NCBI GenBank assembly: GCA_963701385.1
Contig: CAVOZW010000004.1
Location: 1 to 64,000, forward strand
Origin: B30-G6 sp963701385
GTDB taxonomy: Bacteria > Desulfobacterota > Desulfobacteria > Desulfobacterales > B30-G6
Direction: 5' to 3'
Length of the DNA stretch: 64,000 nt
This document shows, one piece after another, positions 1-7,895 of the stretch. The translations under genes and the position numbers were made by a program. The stretch's first letter is position 1. Each line of letters opens with the position of its first letter. The notes under the pieces were generated by a model that saw nothing but the letters and a program-made list of their open reading frames with translations, was not told the DNA's origin and did not search any database.

Positions 1-581
1 CCGTCTCAGTATCTGCATGACATGGGTTTCGCCGATCATTCGTAACCGCTCAGACGAATCGGTGACCGCCGTCACCCGTTGGGTTGTCGTGTTCTGAATA
101 CCCGATTTTGACATTTGGTCAGAGAGGATCTCCACCTTTCCCGGATGAAATACCTTTGTATTGCCGTCCATATCGCCCTCCGCTGTGCCGGAAGACGGCC
201 TAATCACAATGGTGTTACCGCGTTTATTGCTCTTGTTAATAAAATCCCAAAAAGCGTGCATGTGATCTTTTTCGAAAAGGTACTGCTAATGGCTTCGGTG
301 GCCTGTCTGACTTTTTCATTGCCATAACCGGTCAATAGCACTGATCTTAGATCCGGATAAATTTCTTTTAACTTGGTAAGGGTCACCAGACCATCCATAC
401 CCGGCATTTTCAGATCCACGATGGCAAGATCGATGGAATTGTTTTTGGCAAGCACCAAGGCTTCCTTACTGCTGGATGCTTTGAGTGGATCAAAGCCCAT
501 TGCTTTAAAACGTTTGGCGATCGAATTTAGAAATTTTTCCTCGTCATCCACCAACAGAATATTTTTGATTATGTCCGACAT
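1..581 (-). CDS. Receiver-domain protein with an apparent frameshift, runs off the window edge
   Basis: The open frame 204-581 encodes a CheY-like receiver: acidic pair DDE, phosphoacceptor Asp in VVD/IVDLKMPG, and the Thr-containing LLTGYG strand. Near 283-284 the reading frame loses its similarity to the neighbouring receivers. A change of frame there restores the local family signature (Phe-Glu-Lys, then Met, then Phe-Trp), and that second frame stays open to base 1. The length matches the neighbouring tandem receivers if a single base is missing. The part beyond the receiver (about 90 residues to the edge) is not recognised. The start overlaps the end of the upstream double receiver by 13 bases, so the two are probably translationally coupled. 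It could be a decayed gene or a sequence error. Confidence 0.6.
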
Positions 582-1393
582 TTTTTCGAACTATTTCCTT
601 TTTGTGTGATGAGATTCGATATCAACGGCGTCTTCAATGTCTCCGCCGTCATCCCTGCAGCTGCCATAGAATTTTCAAGGCTTTGCAGTATTTTCCTTAC
701 AAAACCCCAGAATTTTCCCATGTTCTCTTTTTCGAAATAGGATGCGTTCAGGGCTTCCGTGGCCTCTTGAAGTTTTTCGTCACCATGAGCTGTCAACAGC
801 AACGTTTTGATGCCAGCATCGATTTCCTTGAGCTTTGTAATCACCACCAAACCGTCCATATCCGGCATTCGCTGATCGACGACGGCCAGATGGATTTTGG
901 TGGTTCGTGTGATTTCGATGGCCTCATGCCCATTCAGTGCTAAAAAGGGTTCATATCCTTTCAGCCGGATTCGCTCGGCCAACTTTTCAAGGAATTTTTT
1001 GTTGTCGTCCACCAAGAGGATATTGAGACTTCCTAAAGGGAGATTCGACAAAAAGGTCCAGAATTTTCCCATTTCCGATTTGTGAAAAAAGGAGGAATTG
1101 AGTGCTTGTGTGGTTTCTTTAAGTTTTTCGTCGCCGTGGCCTGTCAACAGGATCGTTTTGATGTCGGGCAACAACCCCTTCAACTTCGTGATAACTACCA
1201 GACCATCCATATCGGGCATTTTTTGATCGACTACGGCAACATGCACGTGTTGCTTCTGGGCGATCTCGAGGGCTTGCTGTCCGTTGGTCGCAGTAAAAAC
1301 GTTGAATCCTTTTATCAAGGCCCTTTCAGACACGGATTTCAAAAACCTTTCGTTGTCATCCACCAGTAGAATATTGATTTTCTTTGCTTTCAT
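569..1393 (-). CDS. Tandem double receiver protein
   Basis: This 274-residue protein carries two consecutive CheY-like receivers (about 6-125 and 126-245) and no output domain. Each has the DDN acidic pocket, an Asp in VVDQ(K/R)MPDMDG, and the LLT(G/A)HGDEKL strand. The expected Lys-Pro switch is changed: the matching stretch is F-x-K followed by Met and Phe-Trp, with no proline. The two copies are clearly a duplication of each other and resemble the next gene downstream. The C-terminal tail of about 30 residues is not recognised. It lies at the head of a minus-strand pair and probably acts as a phosphate-accepting shuttle or sink in a relay. Confidence 0.8.
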   Translation of the reverse strand: MKAKKINILLVDDNERFLKSVSERALIKGFNVFTATNGQQALEIAQKQHVHVAVVDQKMPDMDGLVVITKLKGLLPDIKTILLTGHGDEKLKETTQALNSSFFHKSEMGKFWTFLSNLPLGSLNILLVDDNKKFLEKLAERIRLKGYEPFLALNGHEAIEITRTTKIHLAVVDQRMPDMDGLVVITKLKEIDAGIKTLLLTAHGDEKLQEATEALNASYFEKENMGKFWGFVRKILQSLENSMAAAGMTAETLKTPLISNLITQKGNSSKKCRT

Positions 1394-1505
1394 AGTTCAC
1401 CTTTAAAAATTTAAGATATGGCGTCATTTGAAAATACGTTGTTTATCCCCTGATAATGCTTGAGAAAGGGTCATTTTTTTGCTGGCGGCAATGATGCACC
1501 TTTAC

Positions 1506-1937
1506 TTAATGGCCACCACTTCCCAATATTCCGGAAGCTGCAATCGATAACACTGCGATTTCCAGGAAAGCGATGAACGAGAAGATCCAGTTTTTTTGAC
1601 GGATATACCCCCTGAGCAGAACCAGAAAGCAAAGGATTGTCATCAGAGCAAGCAGGACCAAACCGATGTAGTTGAGAAAATCCCCCTTTGCCAGCAAGGC
1701 TACCCATCCCCACCCATGGGGAGAATGGGTGATCTCCAGATAGTCGGTGACACTTTTGTCCCAAATCTTTGGAATCAGTGACATCTCGACGTGAGAAGAC
1801 AATAATCCGGACAGATATATCGCATAGGTTGTCACGAGAACAGCAATTCCAGTCCATACACCAATAATCAGCAGGTTGGCGTAGATAATTTGTTCCCGTG
1901 ACGCCTTAACACTCTGTTTTTTATCGCTGTTTTGCAT
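1506..1937 (-). CDS. Small three-helix membrane protein beside a TSUP exporter
   Basis: This 143-residue protein has three clear hydrophobic segments, at about residues 19-46, 87-109 and 117-140, with a polar loop of about 40 residues between the first two. Its size, topology and position directly after a TauE/SafE gene recall the DUF1634 membrane proteins often found beside TSUP transporters, but I cannot confirm the family by eye. The start codon lies 30 bases past the stop of the transporter, so the two form an operon. A role as partner subunit of the exporter is inferred from position only. Confidence 0.6.
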   Translation of the reverse strand: MQNSDKKQSVKASREQIIYANLLIIGVWTGIAVLVTTYAIYLSGLLSSHVEMSLIPKIWDKSVTDYLEITHSPHGWGWVALLAKGDFLNYIGLVLLALMTILCFLVLLRGYIRQKNWIFSFIAFLEIAVLSIAASGILGSGGH

Positions 1938-1967
1938 GCTTCGCTCCCTATTTCAACGCTATTATGG

Positions 1968-2945
1968 TTATCCCAGCAACCCCAGGCCCAATCCTTTGTC
2001 AATGGCTTTCATTCCTGCAAAAGCCAGCACGATGATAACAATATAGCGTATCATTTTTGGCTTGGCAACGGCGAGTATCTTAACACCAATGAGTGAGCCC
2101 AGCATTAATCCAACAATGGAGGGAATCCCTATCAGCGGGATAACACATCCCCTGTTCAAATATATCCAAGCTGCTGATGTGTCGGTAATGGAAAGTAAAA
2201 ACTTGCTGGTTGCCACGGAAACTTTTAGAGGAACACCCATCAGCAGATTGAGAACCGGCACGTTGGCCCACCCGGCACCGAGCCCGAACATGCCGGCCAC
2301 AAGACCCACCAGAATAAACATACACAATCCCAGGAAAGTTCTATGGGTTTTCCATTCCACGACTTCACGGGCGCCGTCATCCCAGTAGGCCCCCCCCAAC
2401 CCCAGGGCCAGTCCGATGGCATCCTGATTTGTTACCACCGGCTTTTCAGTGTTTTTTGAAAAAACCAACAAAATCGCTATGGCCACGATGGTTACACCCA
2501 AACAGACTTGGATGATGTCAGGATTCAATGATGACAGATAGAGCCCGAGCATCGCGCCTGCAACAGAAAAGGTAGAGGCGATGAGGGCCACCGGTAGGGC
2601 GAGCCTCAGACTTGCCAGGTTGCGCCGGAGCAAACCCGGACCCGCTGCCAAAGCGCCTGCCAACGCGACCATCAACCCGATTCCCCTGACGAAATCGATG
2701 TGAAATGGGAAAAAGCCACTCACCAGCGGCACATAAAGAACACCGCCGCCGACGCCTGCCATTACAGCCAATATGCCGAGGACAAGACAGAAAAAAAAAA
2801 GAACAATCGGCCAGAACCACCAGGGTTTAGCCGAGTTGACTGCCGCCGTTTGTTCTACAGCATATGCTGCCAACGGGTTGCTCAGGACAAATACAAACAG
2901 AGGCACAAAAAGCCGATCCAAGGAACGAACTCGAATGTTTAACAT
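1968..2945 (-). CDS. TSUP family (TauE/SafE) anion permease
   Basis: This 325-residue polytopic membrane protein has about eight hydrophobic segments arranged in two similar halves. A glycine-rich VGGGVLYVPL stretch follows the first helix of the N half, and GLGAGWANVPVL is the matching stretch in the C half. This duplicated signature is characteristic of TauE/SafE (TSUP) proteins, which move sulfite, sulfoacetate, thiosulfate or related anions across the inner membrane. A hydrophobic N-terminus may be a signal sequence or an extra helix. The start is the first Met of the frame. A role in sulfur-anion export fits the sulfate-reducer context but the substrate is not shown. Confidence 0.85.
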   Translation of the reverse strand: MLNIRVRSLDRLFVPLFVFVLSNPLAAYAVEQTAAVNSAKPWWFWPIVLFFFCLVLGILAVMAGVGGGVLYVPLVSGFFPFHIDFVRGIGLMVALAGALAAGPGLLRRNLASLRLALPVALIASTFSVAGAMLGLYLSSLNPDIIQVCLGVTIVAIAILLVFSKNTEKPVVTNQDAIGLALGLGGAYWDDGAREVVEWKTHRTFLGLCMFILVGLVAGMFGLGAGWANVPVLNLLMGVPLKVSVATSKFLLSITDTSAAWIYLNRGCVIPLIGIPSIVGLMLGSLIGVKILAVAKPKMIRYIVIIVLAFAGMKAIDKGLGLGLLG

Positions 2946-2969
2946 TTAATCAACCTTTCAAAAAAAATG

Positions 2970-2998
2970 TTTACATTTGAAACCTTTTAATATATATC
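2970..2998 (+). promoter_or_regulatory. Possible sigma-70 promoter for the receiver/kinase genes
   Basis: TTTACA at 2970-2975 and TATATC at 2993-2998 are 17 bases apart in an AT-rich gap, about 50 bases before the receiver gene at 3050. This was read by eye and has no experimental support. Confidence 0.4.
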
Positions 2999-3000
2999 GT

Positions 3001-3029
3001 GCTATATGTTATATTTTTGACCCAGTCAA
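3001..3029 (-). promoter_or_regulatory. Possible sigma-70 promoter for the exporter operon
   Basis: On the minus strand TTGACT (3024-3029) and TATAGC (3001-3006) are 17 bases apart, about 55 bases before the exporter start. It sits back to back with the plus-strand candidate, as expected for divergent genes. Confidence 0.4.
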
Positions 3030-3049
3030 TATAAAAATGATGTTGCATA

Positions 3050-3421
3050 ATGAAACATTATGACATACTAATCGTTGACGATGAAAAACGGTACGCAAAT
3101 ATGCTTGCTAAACGGCTGAATCTTCGAGGCTGTGTATGCGAGGTCCGTTACAGCGGGAAACAAGCGCTGGAGATTATAAAACACAAACAATTCTTTCTTA
3201 CGCTGCTGGACCTTCACCTGCCGGATATGTATGGTACCGAAGTCCTGACTCGCATAAAGACGTGTTGCACCCTGATGCCCGTCATCATATTGACTGCGCA
3301 TGGGACAGAAAAAGATCGCGTCGAGTGTATGCGGCAAGGGGCCTACGCATTTATGCACAAACCATTGGGTATTGAAGCGCTAATGACTATTTTGGCACGC
3401 ATAAGAGGGGTGTCTGCATGA
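3050..3421 (+). CDS. Single-domain response regulator
   Basis: This 123-residue stand-alone receiver has the DDE acidic pair near residue 10, the phosphoacceptor Asp in LLDLHLPDM, Thr in ILTAHG, and Lys in MHKPL. It has no output domain. Its stop overlaps the start of the histidine kinase that follows (ATGA), so the two are almost certainly co-translated and form a pair. The ribosome binding site is weak. Whether it signals by protein contact or passes phosphate on is unknown. Confidence 0.85.
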   Translation: MKHYDILIVDDEKRYANMLAKRLNLRGCVCEVRYSGKQALEIIKHKQFFLTLLDLHLPDMYGTEVLTRIKTCCTLMPVIILTAHGTEKDRVECMRQGAYAFMHKPLGIEALMTILARIRGVSA

Positions 3422-5199
3422 CTGACAGCTTTCGCGGCATATTAAAACTGATACGTCCGGATTTTTATCACCAGACGGATGGACACCTGAACCCTTATTT
3501 TACGTTCGCCAATTATAACAAAATCTGGGCTATCGGCATTTTGGTTCTCGGTCTGACGGCATTGGTCCCATTGATTACAGTGATTGTTATACATTACCAG
3601 TTGATTCAGCAATCGGTTGATTCAGAACTTGTTCTGCGTGCGGAACGATTGACTTCCAACGCCAGAAGGGCTGTGACCTTTTTTTTGGAGGAACGGCTAG
3701 ATGCATTGAAATTCACCGTTAATGAAATCGAATATGCCCAACTGACAAGCCCGGAGCACCTGTCCGAGATCCTGAGAAACATCAAATTGGGTTTCGGCGG
3801 ATTATCGGACCTGAGTGTCATTTCCTCTAACGGTGCTCAAGTTGCTTATGCCGGTCCTTTCAACCTTGAGGGGAGAAACTACAGCGACCAACGCTGGTTC
3901 ATCGAGTGCAGTAAAAATAATTATTATGTGAGCGAGATATTTCGAGGACACCGTGACGTACCTCATATCATCATTGCAGTGAAATCCTACCGTGCGGACA
4001 ACACATTTTTTATTCTTCGCGCCACCCTCGAAACAGAACGGCTCATACAAACGCTGACCACTTATGAAACCGGCAAACATGCAGAGATCTTTCTGGTCAA
4101 CCGATCCGGAATCATACAAACACCGTCAAAACACTATGGCAATATTTTCGAAAAGATGACCTTGCTTCCCGTACCTAACTATTCCCCGAGAACAGAGACC
4201 ATCACAATTGGTGATGGTCAGGGGCAATTCATTGCAGGCTATGCTTTTATTTCCACCCAAATTGTCGACACCCCTTTTATTCTCATGGTGATCAAACAGA
4301 AGGAAGGCATGACGGGTGTCTGGGATGAATTGCTTACCAAAATAAACTGGTTTGTCGGCTTTTGCGTCATGATCATTCTCATCGTTGTAACCATTACCTG
4401 CACGTTCATGGTTAATAAGATGTTTCTGGCCGACAAAGCCAAGGCTGAAACCCTGGCATTGGTGGAACAGACCAATCAACTGGCATCCGTCGGTCAGTTG
4501 GCCGCCGGCGTCGCCCACGAGATCAACAATCCGCTGGCCTTGATAAACGAAACAGCCGGCTACATAAAGGATCTTTTCACCATCGCTGAGACCTACCGTC
4601 AGGACGACGAATTGATGGAGAATATCGATTCCATTCTTGAAGCGGTGGAGCGGTGTGGTCGAATCACTGGACAACTTCTCGGGTTCGCACGAAAGTTCGA
4701 TATCAAAATCGAAACGATTAATTTAAAAGAGATCATTTCCGATGTGCTTATTTTTCACAACAAAGAGGCTGAATATCGAAATATCAAAGTGAATGTGGAC
4801 ATATCCGAGGAGAATATCGAAATTGAAAGTGATCGGGGAAAATTACAGCAGATTCTGCTGAATTTGGTCAACAATGCTTTTCAGGCCATGACGGATGGGT
4901 GCTTACTGGATATCACGGCCAAGCGCGAGGGACGCGATAGTGTTGTCATTTCCATTGGTGACAATGGCTGTGGTATGCCGGAAGAGAACCTGCCGAAAAT
5001 ATTCGAACCTTTTTTTTCCACAAAAGAACGGGGTGTGGGAACCGGACTGGGACTCGCCATTACGAGCGGGCTCATTAAAAAACTTCACGGAGAGATCTCG
5101 GTAAAGAGCAAACAGAATGAAGGCACAACCTTTACCATAACCCTACCGATTCGTACCCAGGAGGAATTGCGTGACAATGAAAATTCTTTTGGTGGATGA
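3418..5199 (+). CDS. Membrane sensor histidine kinase with periplasmic Cache-like domain
   Basis: This 593-residue protein has a first membrane helix at about residues 36-63, a periplasmic region of about 240 residues that looks like a double-Cache ligand-binding domain (it includes the LVNRSGIIQTPS stretch typical of such folds), and a second helix at about 307-335. The kinase core follows: HisKA with the phosphorylated His367 in VAHEINNPL, then HATPase_c with the N box LVNNAFQAM, GDNGCGMPEE and GTGLGLAI. The ligand is unknown. It overlaps the receiver before it and the receiver after it, giving a receiver-kinase-receiver unit from one message. Confidence 0.88.
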   Translation: MTDSFRGILKLIRPDFYHQTDGHLNPYFTFANYNKIWAIGILVLGLTALVPLITVIVIHYQLIQQSVDSELVLRAERLTSNARRAVTFFLEERLDALKFTVNEIEYAQLTSPEHLSEILRNIKLGFGGLSDLSVISSNGAQVAYAGPFNLEGRNYSDQRWFIECSKNNYYVSEIFRGHRDVPHIIIAVKSYRADNTFFILRATLETERLIQTLTTYETGKHAEIFLVNRSGIIQTPSKHYGNIFEKMTLLPVPNYSPRTETITIGDGQGQFIAGYAFISTQIVDTPFILMVIKQKEGMTGVWDELLTKINWFVGFCVMIILIVVTITCTFMVNKMFLADKAKAETLALVEQTNQLASVGQLAAGVAHEINNPLALINETAGYIKDLFTIAETYRQDDELMENIDSILEAVERCGRITGQLLGFARKFDIKIETINLKEIISDVLIFHNKEAEYRNIKVNVDISEENIEIESDRGKLQQILLNLVNNAFQAMTDGCLLDITAKREGRDSVVISIGDNGCGMPEENLPKIFEPFFSTKERGVGTGLGLAITSGLIKKLHGEISVKSKQNEGTTFTITLPIRTQEELRDNENSFGG

Positions 5200-5527
5200 T
5201 GAGAAAAAATTTGCCATAATGTTGTCCAAACGACTGGCATTACGTGGAATTGACGTCGACGTTGTTTTCACGGGCGAAGACGCTTTGAAAAAAACCGAAA
5301 TCGACCAATACGACGTGGCCATCCTGGATGTCAAAATGCCGGGAATCGGTGGGATCCAGTTAAAACGGGAATTGATAGCATTGAATCCCGAAATGAAATT
5401 TATTTTTCTCACCGGTCATGGATCAGAAAGTGATTTCAAGATTGGTTCAGCGGAAGCCGCTTGCTATCTATCGAAGCCGCTTCATATTGAAACCTTAGTA
5501 AAAATTCTGCACAAGGTCGTCGAATAG
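5171..5527 (+). CDS. Single-domain response regulator
   Basis: This 118-residue receiver has DDE, the Asp in AILDVKMPG, Thr in FLTGHG and Lys in LSKPL. It starts inside the 3' end of the preceding kinase gene. An AGGAGG at about 5159-5164 is correctly placed for the GTG at 5171; the ATG at 5177 is the alternative. It probably accepts phosphate from the overlapping kinase. There is no output domain. Confidence 0.82.
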   Translation: MTMKILLVDDEKKFAIMLSKRLALRGIDVDVVFTGEDALKKTEIDQYDVAILDVKMPGIGGIQLKRELIALNPEMKFIFLTGHGSESDFKIGSAEAACYLSKPLHIETLVKILHKVVE

Positions 5528-5535
5528 ATGATCAC

Positions 5536-5588
5536 ATATTGAAGAACCTCGCAGCAAGCTGAGGGGAATGCGCTCGCTATTGCGGCTC
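5536..5588 (+). repeat. Dispersed intergenic repeat, family A, copy 1
   Basis: This stretch contains TATTGAAGAACCTCGC and GGGGAATGCGCTCGCT followed by TTGCGG. The same blocks appear, diverged and on the opposite strand, at 51871-51950, and in part at 13677-13720. All copies lie between genes. The rest of the 5528-5676 gap shows nothing else apart from a ribosome binding site for the next gene. Confidence 0.5.
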
Positions 5589-5676
5589 AAGGCCCGATGG
5601 TTCAATTTTCTGAACCGGCAAACATTAGCGCTCAATCTCGGTATTTCGAGAACGCAAAAAAGTAGAAGGAGACGTC

Positions 5677-6339
5677 ATGAACAATGCCATAGAAATTCAA
5701 CATGACCAAAATCTAGCGTTTTTTGGAAAAATCAATGCCAACATATCGCATGAGCTGAAAAATATTCTTGCCATCATTTCTGAAACAGCCGGACTCTTAA
5801 ATGATCTGACGGTATTGGTGGAAAAAGGAAAAAAAATTGACCTGGACATGTTCAGAACCTGCAGCCAGGATATCGAAGAAGAAATTCAACGCGGCTTTGC
5901 AACCGTTAGGCAGATGAATACCTTTTCCCACAGCGTGGATACGCCGGTTAAAAGTGTAAACCTTTTAGATGTACTCAAGCTGATGATCAATATCGCTGGT
6001 TTCTTGAGTTTTTCGTGCAAGATTCGGGTTAACCCTCCTCAAGACGCTGAACTGATGATTTTGACAAGTCCGTTTAAACTCCAACATTTGATTTATGAGG
6101 CGCTAGTATTTGCATTTAAGACAACGAAACCGGAAGCAGAAATTCAGATCTCCATTTACCAGGAAAAAAACGGTAACGTCAGAATCACCTTTTCAGATCT
6201 TGGAAAATTATACGATGAAAAATTTTCGGTCGACAAAATTTTTGCAATTGCTGCGTCAATCGATGCTGAGATTTTCATAACCGATGATTTTCAAACGTTT
6301 GATATCCTTGTACCAGAAGCCATTAAAACAGTAGGATAA
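5677..6339 (+). CDS. Histidine-kinase-like protein with degenerate ATPase domain
   Basis: This 220-residue soluble protein opens with a HisKA-type helix pair holding a normal H box (His25 in SHELKNILAI). The second half lines up with a HATPase domain in length and strand pattern, but the motifs are gone. The N box reads LIYEALVFAF without the two Asn, the G1 box reads FSDLGKLYDE without DxGxG, and no GLGL lid motif is visible. It is unlikely to bind ATP. It could serve as a histidine phosphotransfer domain shared by the surrounding receivers. It has a good AGAAGGAGA binding site and is followed by another receiver gene. Confidence 0.7.
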   Translation: MNNAIEIQHDQNLAFFGKINANISHELKNILAIISETAGLLNDLTVLVEKGKKIDLDMFRTCSQDIEEEIQRGFATVRQMNTFSHSVDTPVKSVNLLDVLKLMINIAGFLSFSCKIRVNPPQDAELMILTSPFKLQHLIYEALVFAFKTTKPEAEIQISIYQEKNGNVRITFSDLGKLYDEKFSVDKIFAIAASIDAEIFITDDFQTFDILVPEAIKTVG

Positions 6340-6392
6340 TGGAACCCATGATTCGGTTGAATTTTGCATGAACAGAAGGGAGGAAGGATGCC

Positions 6393-6887
6393 ATGAGCAC
6401 TGAAAACAGAATAAAGCTATTAATGGTCGATGACGAGGTTAAATTTTTGCAGTCCATCTCCAAGCGGCTTAAGCTCCAAAACTTTGATGTTACCGGTGCC
6501 TCAAATGGAGAAGAGGCCATCGCGTGCGCTGAAAATGGTTTTTTTGATGTGGCGGTTGTAGACTTTCAGATGCCGGGTATGAACGGTGTTCAAATCTTGA
6601 AGAAACTCAAAGACAGACATAAATATCTTGAAATTATTATTTTAACCGGTCATGCGACGATCGATTCGGCCATTGAATCCACAAAACTGGGTGCCTTTCA
6701 ATATCTTGAAAAACCATATGGCTTTGAAAATCTCGTTGAAATTATCAAGGATGCCTACGAGGCCAGGTTAAAAAGAAAATTTGCGCATAACACAAAACGA
6801 AACAAGGAAATCCAGAAGCTGTCGATGGGTTCGTCTCCTTTGGGAATACTCAAGGCATTGGCCCGCCTGGATAATGAGGAGAAATAG
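6393..6887 (+). CDS. Response regulator with short C-terminal tail
   Basis: This 164-residue protein has a complete receiver over about residues 6-125: DDE, Asp in VVDFQMPG, Thr in LTGHAT and Lys in LEKPYG. A basic, helical tail of about 40 residues follows and has no recognised output domain. GGAGGAAGG precedes the ATG. It follows the degenerate kinase and may be its phosphate partner. Confidence 0.82.
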   Translation: MSTENRIKLLMVDDEVKFLQSISKRLKLQNFDVTGASNGEEAIACAENGFFDVAVVDFQMPGMNGVQILKKLKDRHKYLEIIILTGHATIDSAIESTKLGAFQYLEKPYGFENLVEIIKDAYEARLKRKFAHNTKRNKEIQKLSMGSSPLGILKALARLDNEEK

Positions 6888-6945
6888 ATTGTTTGAACAG
6901 TCATCATGTTTGGGTGTGAGGTCTGGGGAGAATAAATCGAAAGTC

Positions 6946-7677
6946 ATGCGTAATTTTATGATGATGATTTTTGTAATTCTGTTTTGCATCAACAGTGCCG
7001 CCTCAGCAGTGGAAGATGATATTTTTGAAATTGAGACTGAGGGCAGTTATCCAGTGGCGGTTGGCGTCTCACATTATTTAGCAAAAGAAATGGCTCTTTT
7101 CATTGCAAAAAAAAAGGCCGTTGATCTGGCCGGAAGATACCTTTTACGCAAAAGTCTTATTGGGTTTAACGAACAAAAAAGGGATGAGATATACAGCCTG
7201 ACTGCCAGGGAGGTAAAAACCGAAGTCTTGGAGGAAGGACAGAAAGCCGACGGGAATCTCACAACATATCATCTTCGAATCAAAGCCCGGATCCATCCCT
7301 CCGATTTTGTCAAAGCTGAGATGGAGGACTTCAAGGAGGAAAGAAAAGAGGAAAAAGAATCTTATCAAGAAGAAATGGATCAACACCTTGCTTCAGAAAT
7401 CGATCCGGGGAAAGATATCGCTAAGGCATATCGCTTGTTACGAGAACAGAAATGGCGAATTTTGATGATTTACTTCAACCATCTGGTAAAAAAATATCCG
7501 AAGTGGGATAGTATCTATATGGCAAAAGCCATCGCTCATTATATTTTGAATGAGCCGATGTACATGAAAGAGGCATTGATCGAGTCCTGCCGCTTGGGAA
7601 ATCAAACGGCTTGTGATGACTTGAAAAATTTGAAGAAATTGCATGAATATGACTTTGGCCTGTCCATAAGTAAATAA
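6946..7677 (+). CDS. Exported protein, unknown function
   Basis: I do not recognise this gene with confidence. The chosen ATG gives a 243-residue protein with a hydrophobic signal peptide at residues 1-23 ending in a likely SAASA cleavage site. The frame is open further upstream, but those codons overlap the preceding gene and would bury the signal peptide. The N-terminal mature region (repeated Ala/Lys-rich helices with KKAVDLAGRYLL) recalls LPP20/FlgT-type periplasmic domains. A highly charged Glu/Lys stretch at about 125-148 is probably coiled coil, and the C-terminus has a Sel1/TPR-like helical pattern. It ends the receiver/kinase gene run. Confidence 0.6.
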   Translation: MRNFMMMIFVILFCINSAASAVEDDIFEIETEGSYPVAVGVSHYLAKEMALFIAKKKAVDLAGRYLLRKSLIGFNEQKRDEIYSLTAREVKTEVLEEGQKADGNLTTYHLRIKARIHPSDFVKAEMEDFKEERKEEKESYQEEMDQHLASEIDPGKDIAKAYRLLREQKWRILMIYFNHLVKKYPKWDSIYMAKAIAHYILNEPMYMKEALIESCRLGNQTACDDLKNLKKLHEYDFGLSISK

Positions 7678-7680
7678 GGA

Positions 7681-7705
7681 TCTTCTCCAAATTGGTTGGA
7701 GAAGA
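7681..7705 (+). terminator. Hairpin after the exported-protein gene
   Basis: A perfect 10-base stem (7681-7690 with 7696-7705) closes a 5-base ATTGG loop, four bases after the stop codon. No T run follows, so it is a weak intrinsic terminator candidate or an mRNA-end hairpin. Confidence 0.5.
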
Positions 7706-7847
7706 GGGTCCAAGGATTCAAGGGTTTTCGAGTAGACAGGAGACTCCCGTGCCTATAGGTCAATGTTTGTTTTCTCTGTTTCCGTCTGCTTTCGCGGCGG
7801 TGCCACAATATCTTGACCATATCACAGTTGAACTCCTGTCCCTCACA

Positions 7848-7882
7848 GAACCGGACAAGCGGCTTTCCCATACATCCGGCTC
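7848..7882 (-). ncRNA. Group II intron domain V
   Basis: Read on the minus strand this is a 35-base hairpin that starts GAGCCGGATG, has a GAAA-containing tip and closes with TCCGGTTC. This is the near-universal catalytic domain V shape with the AGC triad. It lies just 3' of the maturase stop codon, as expected. Confidence 0.85.
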
Positions 7883-7895
7883 CTCGGTCCACCAT

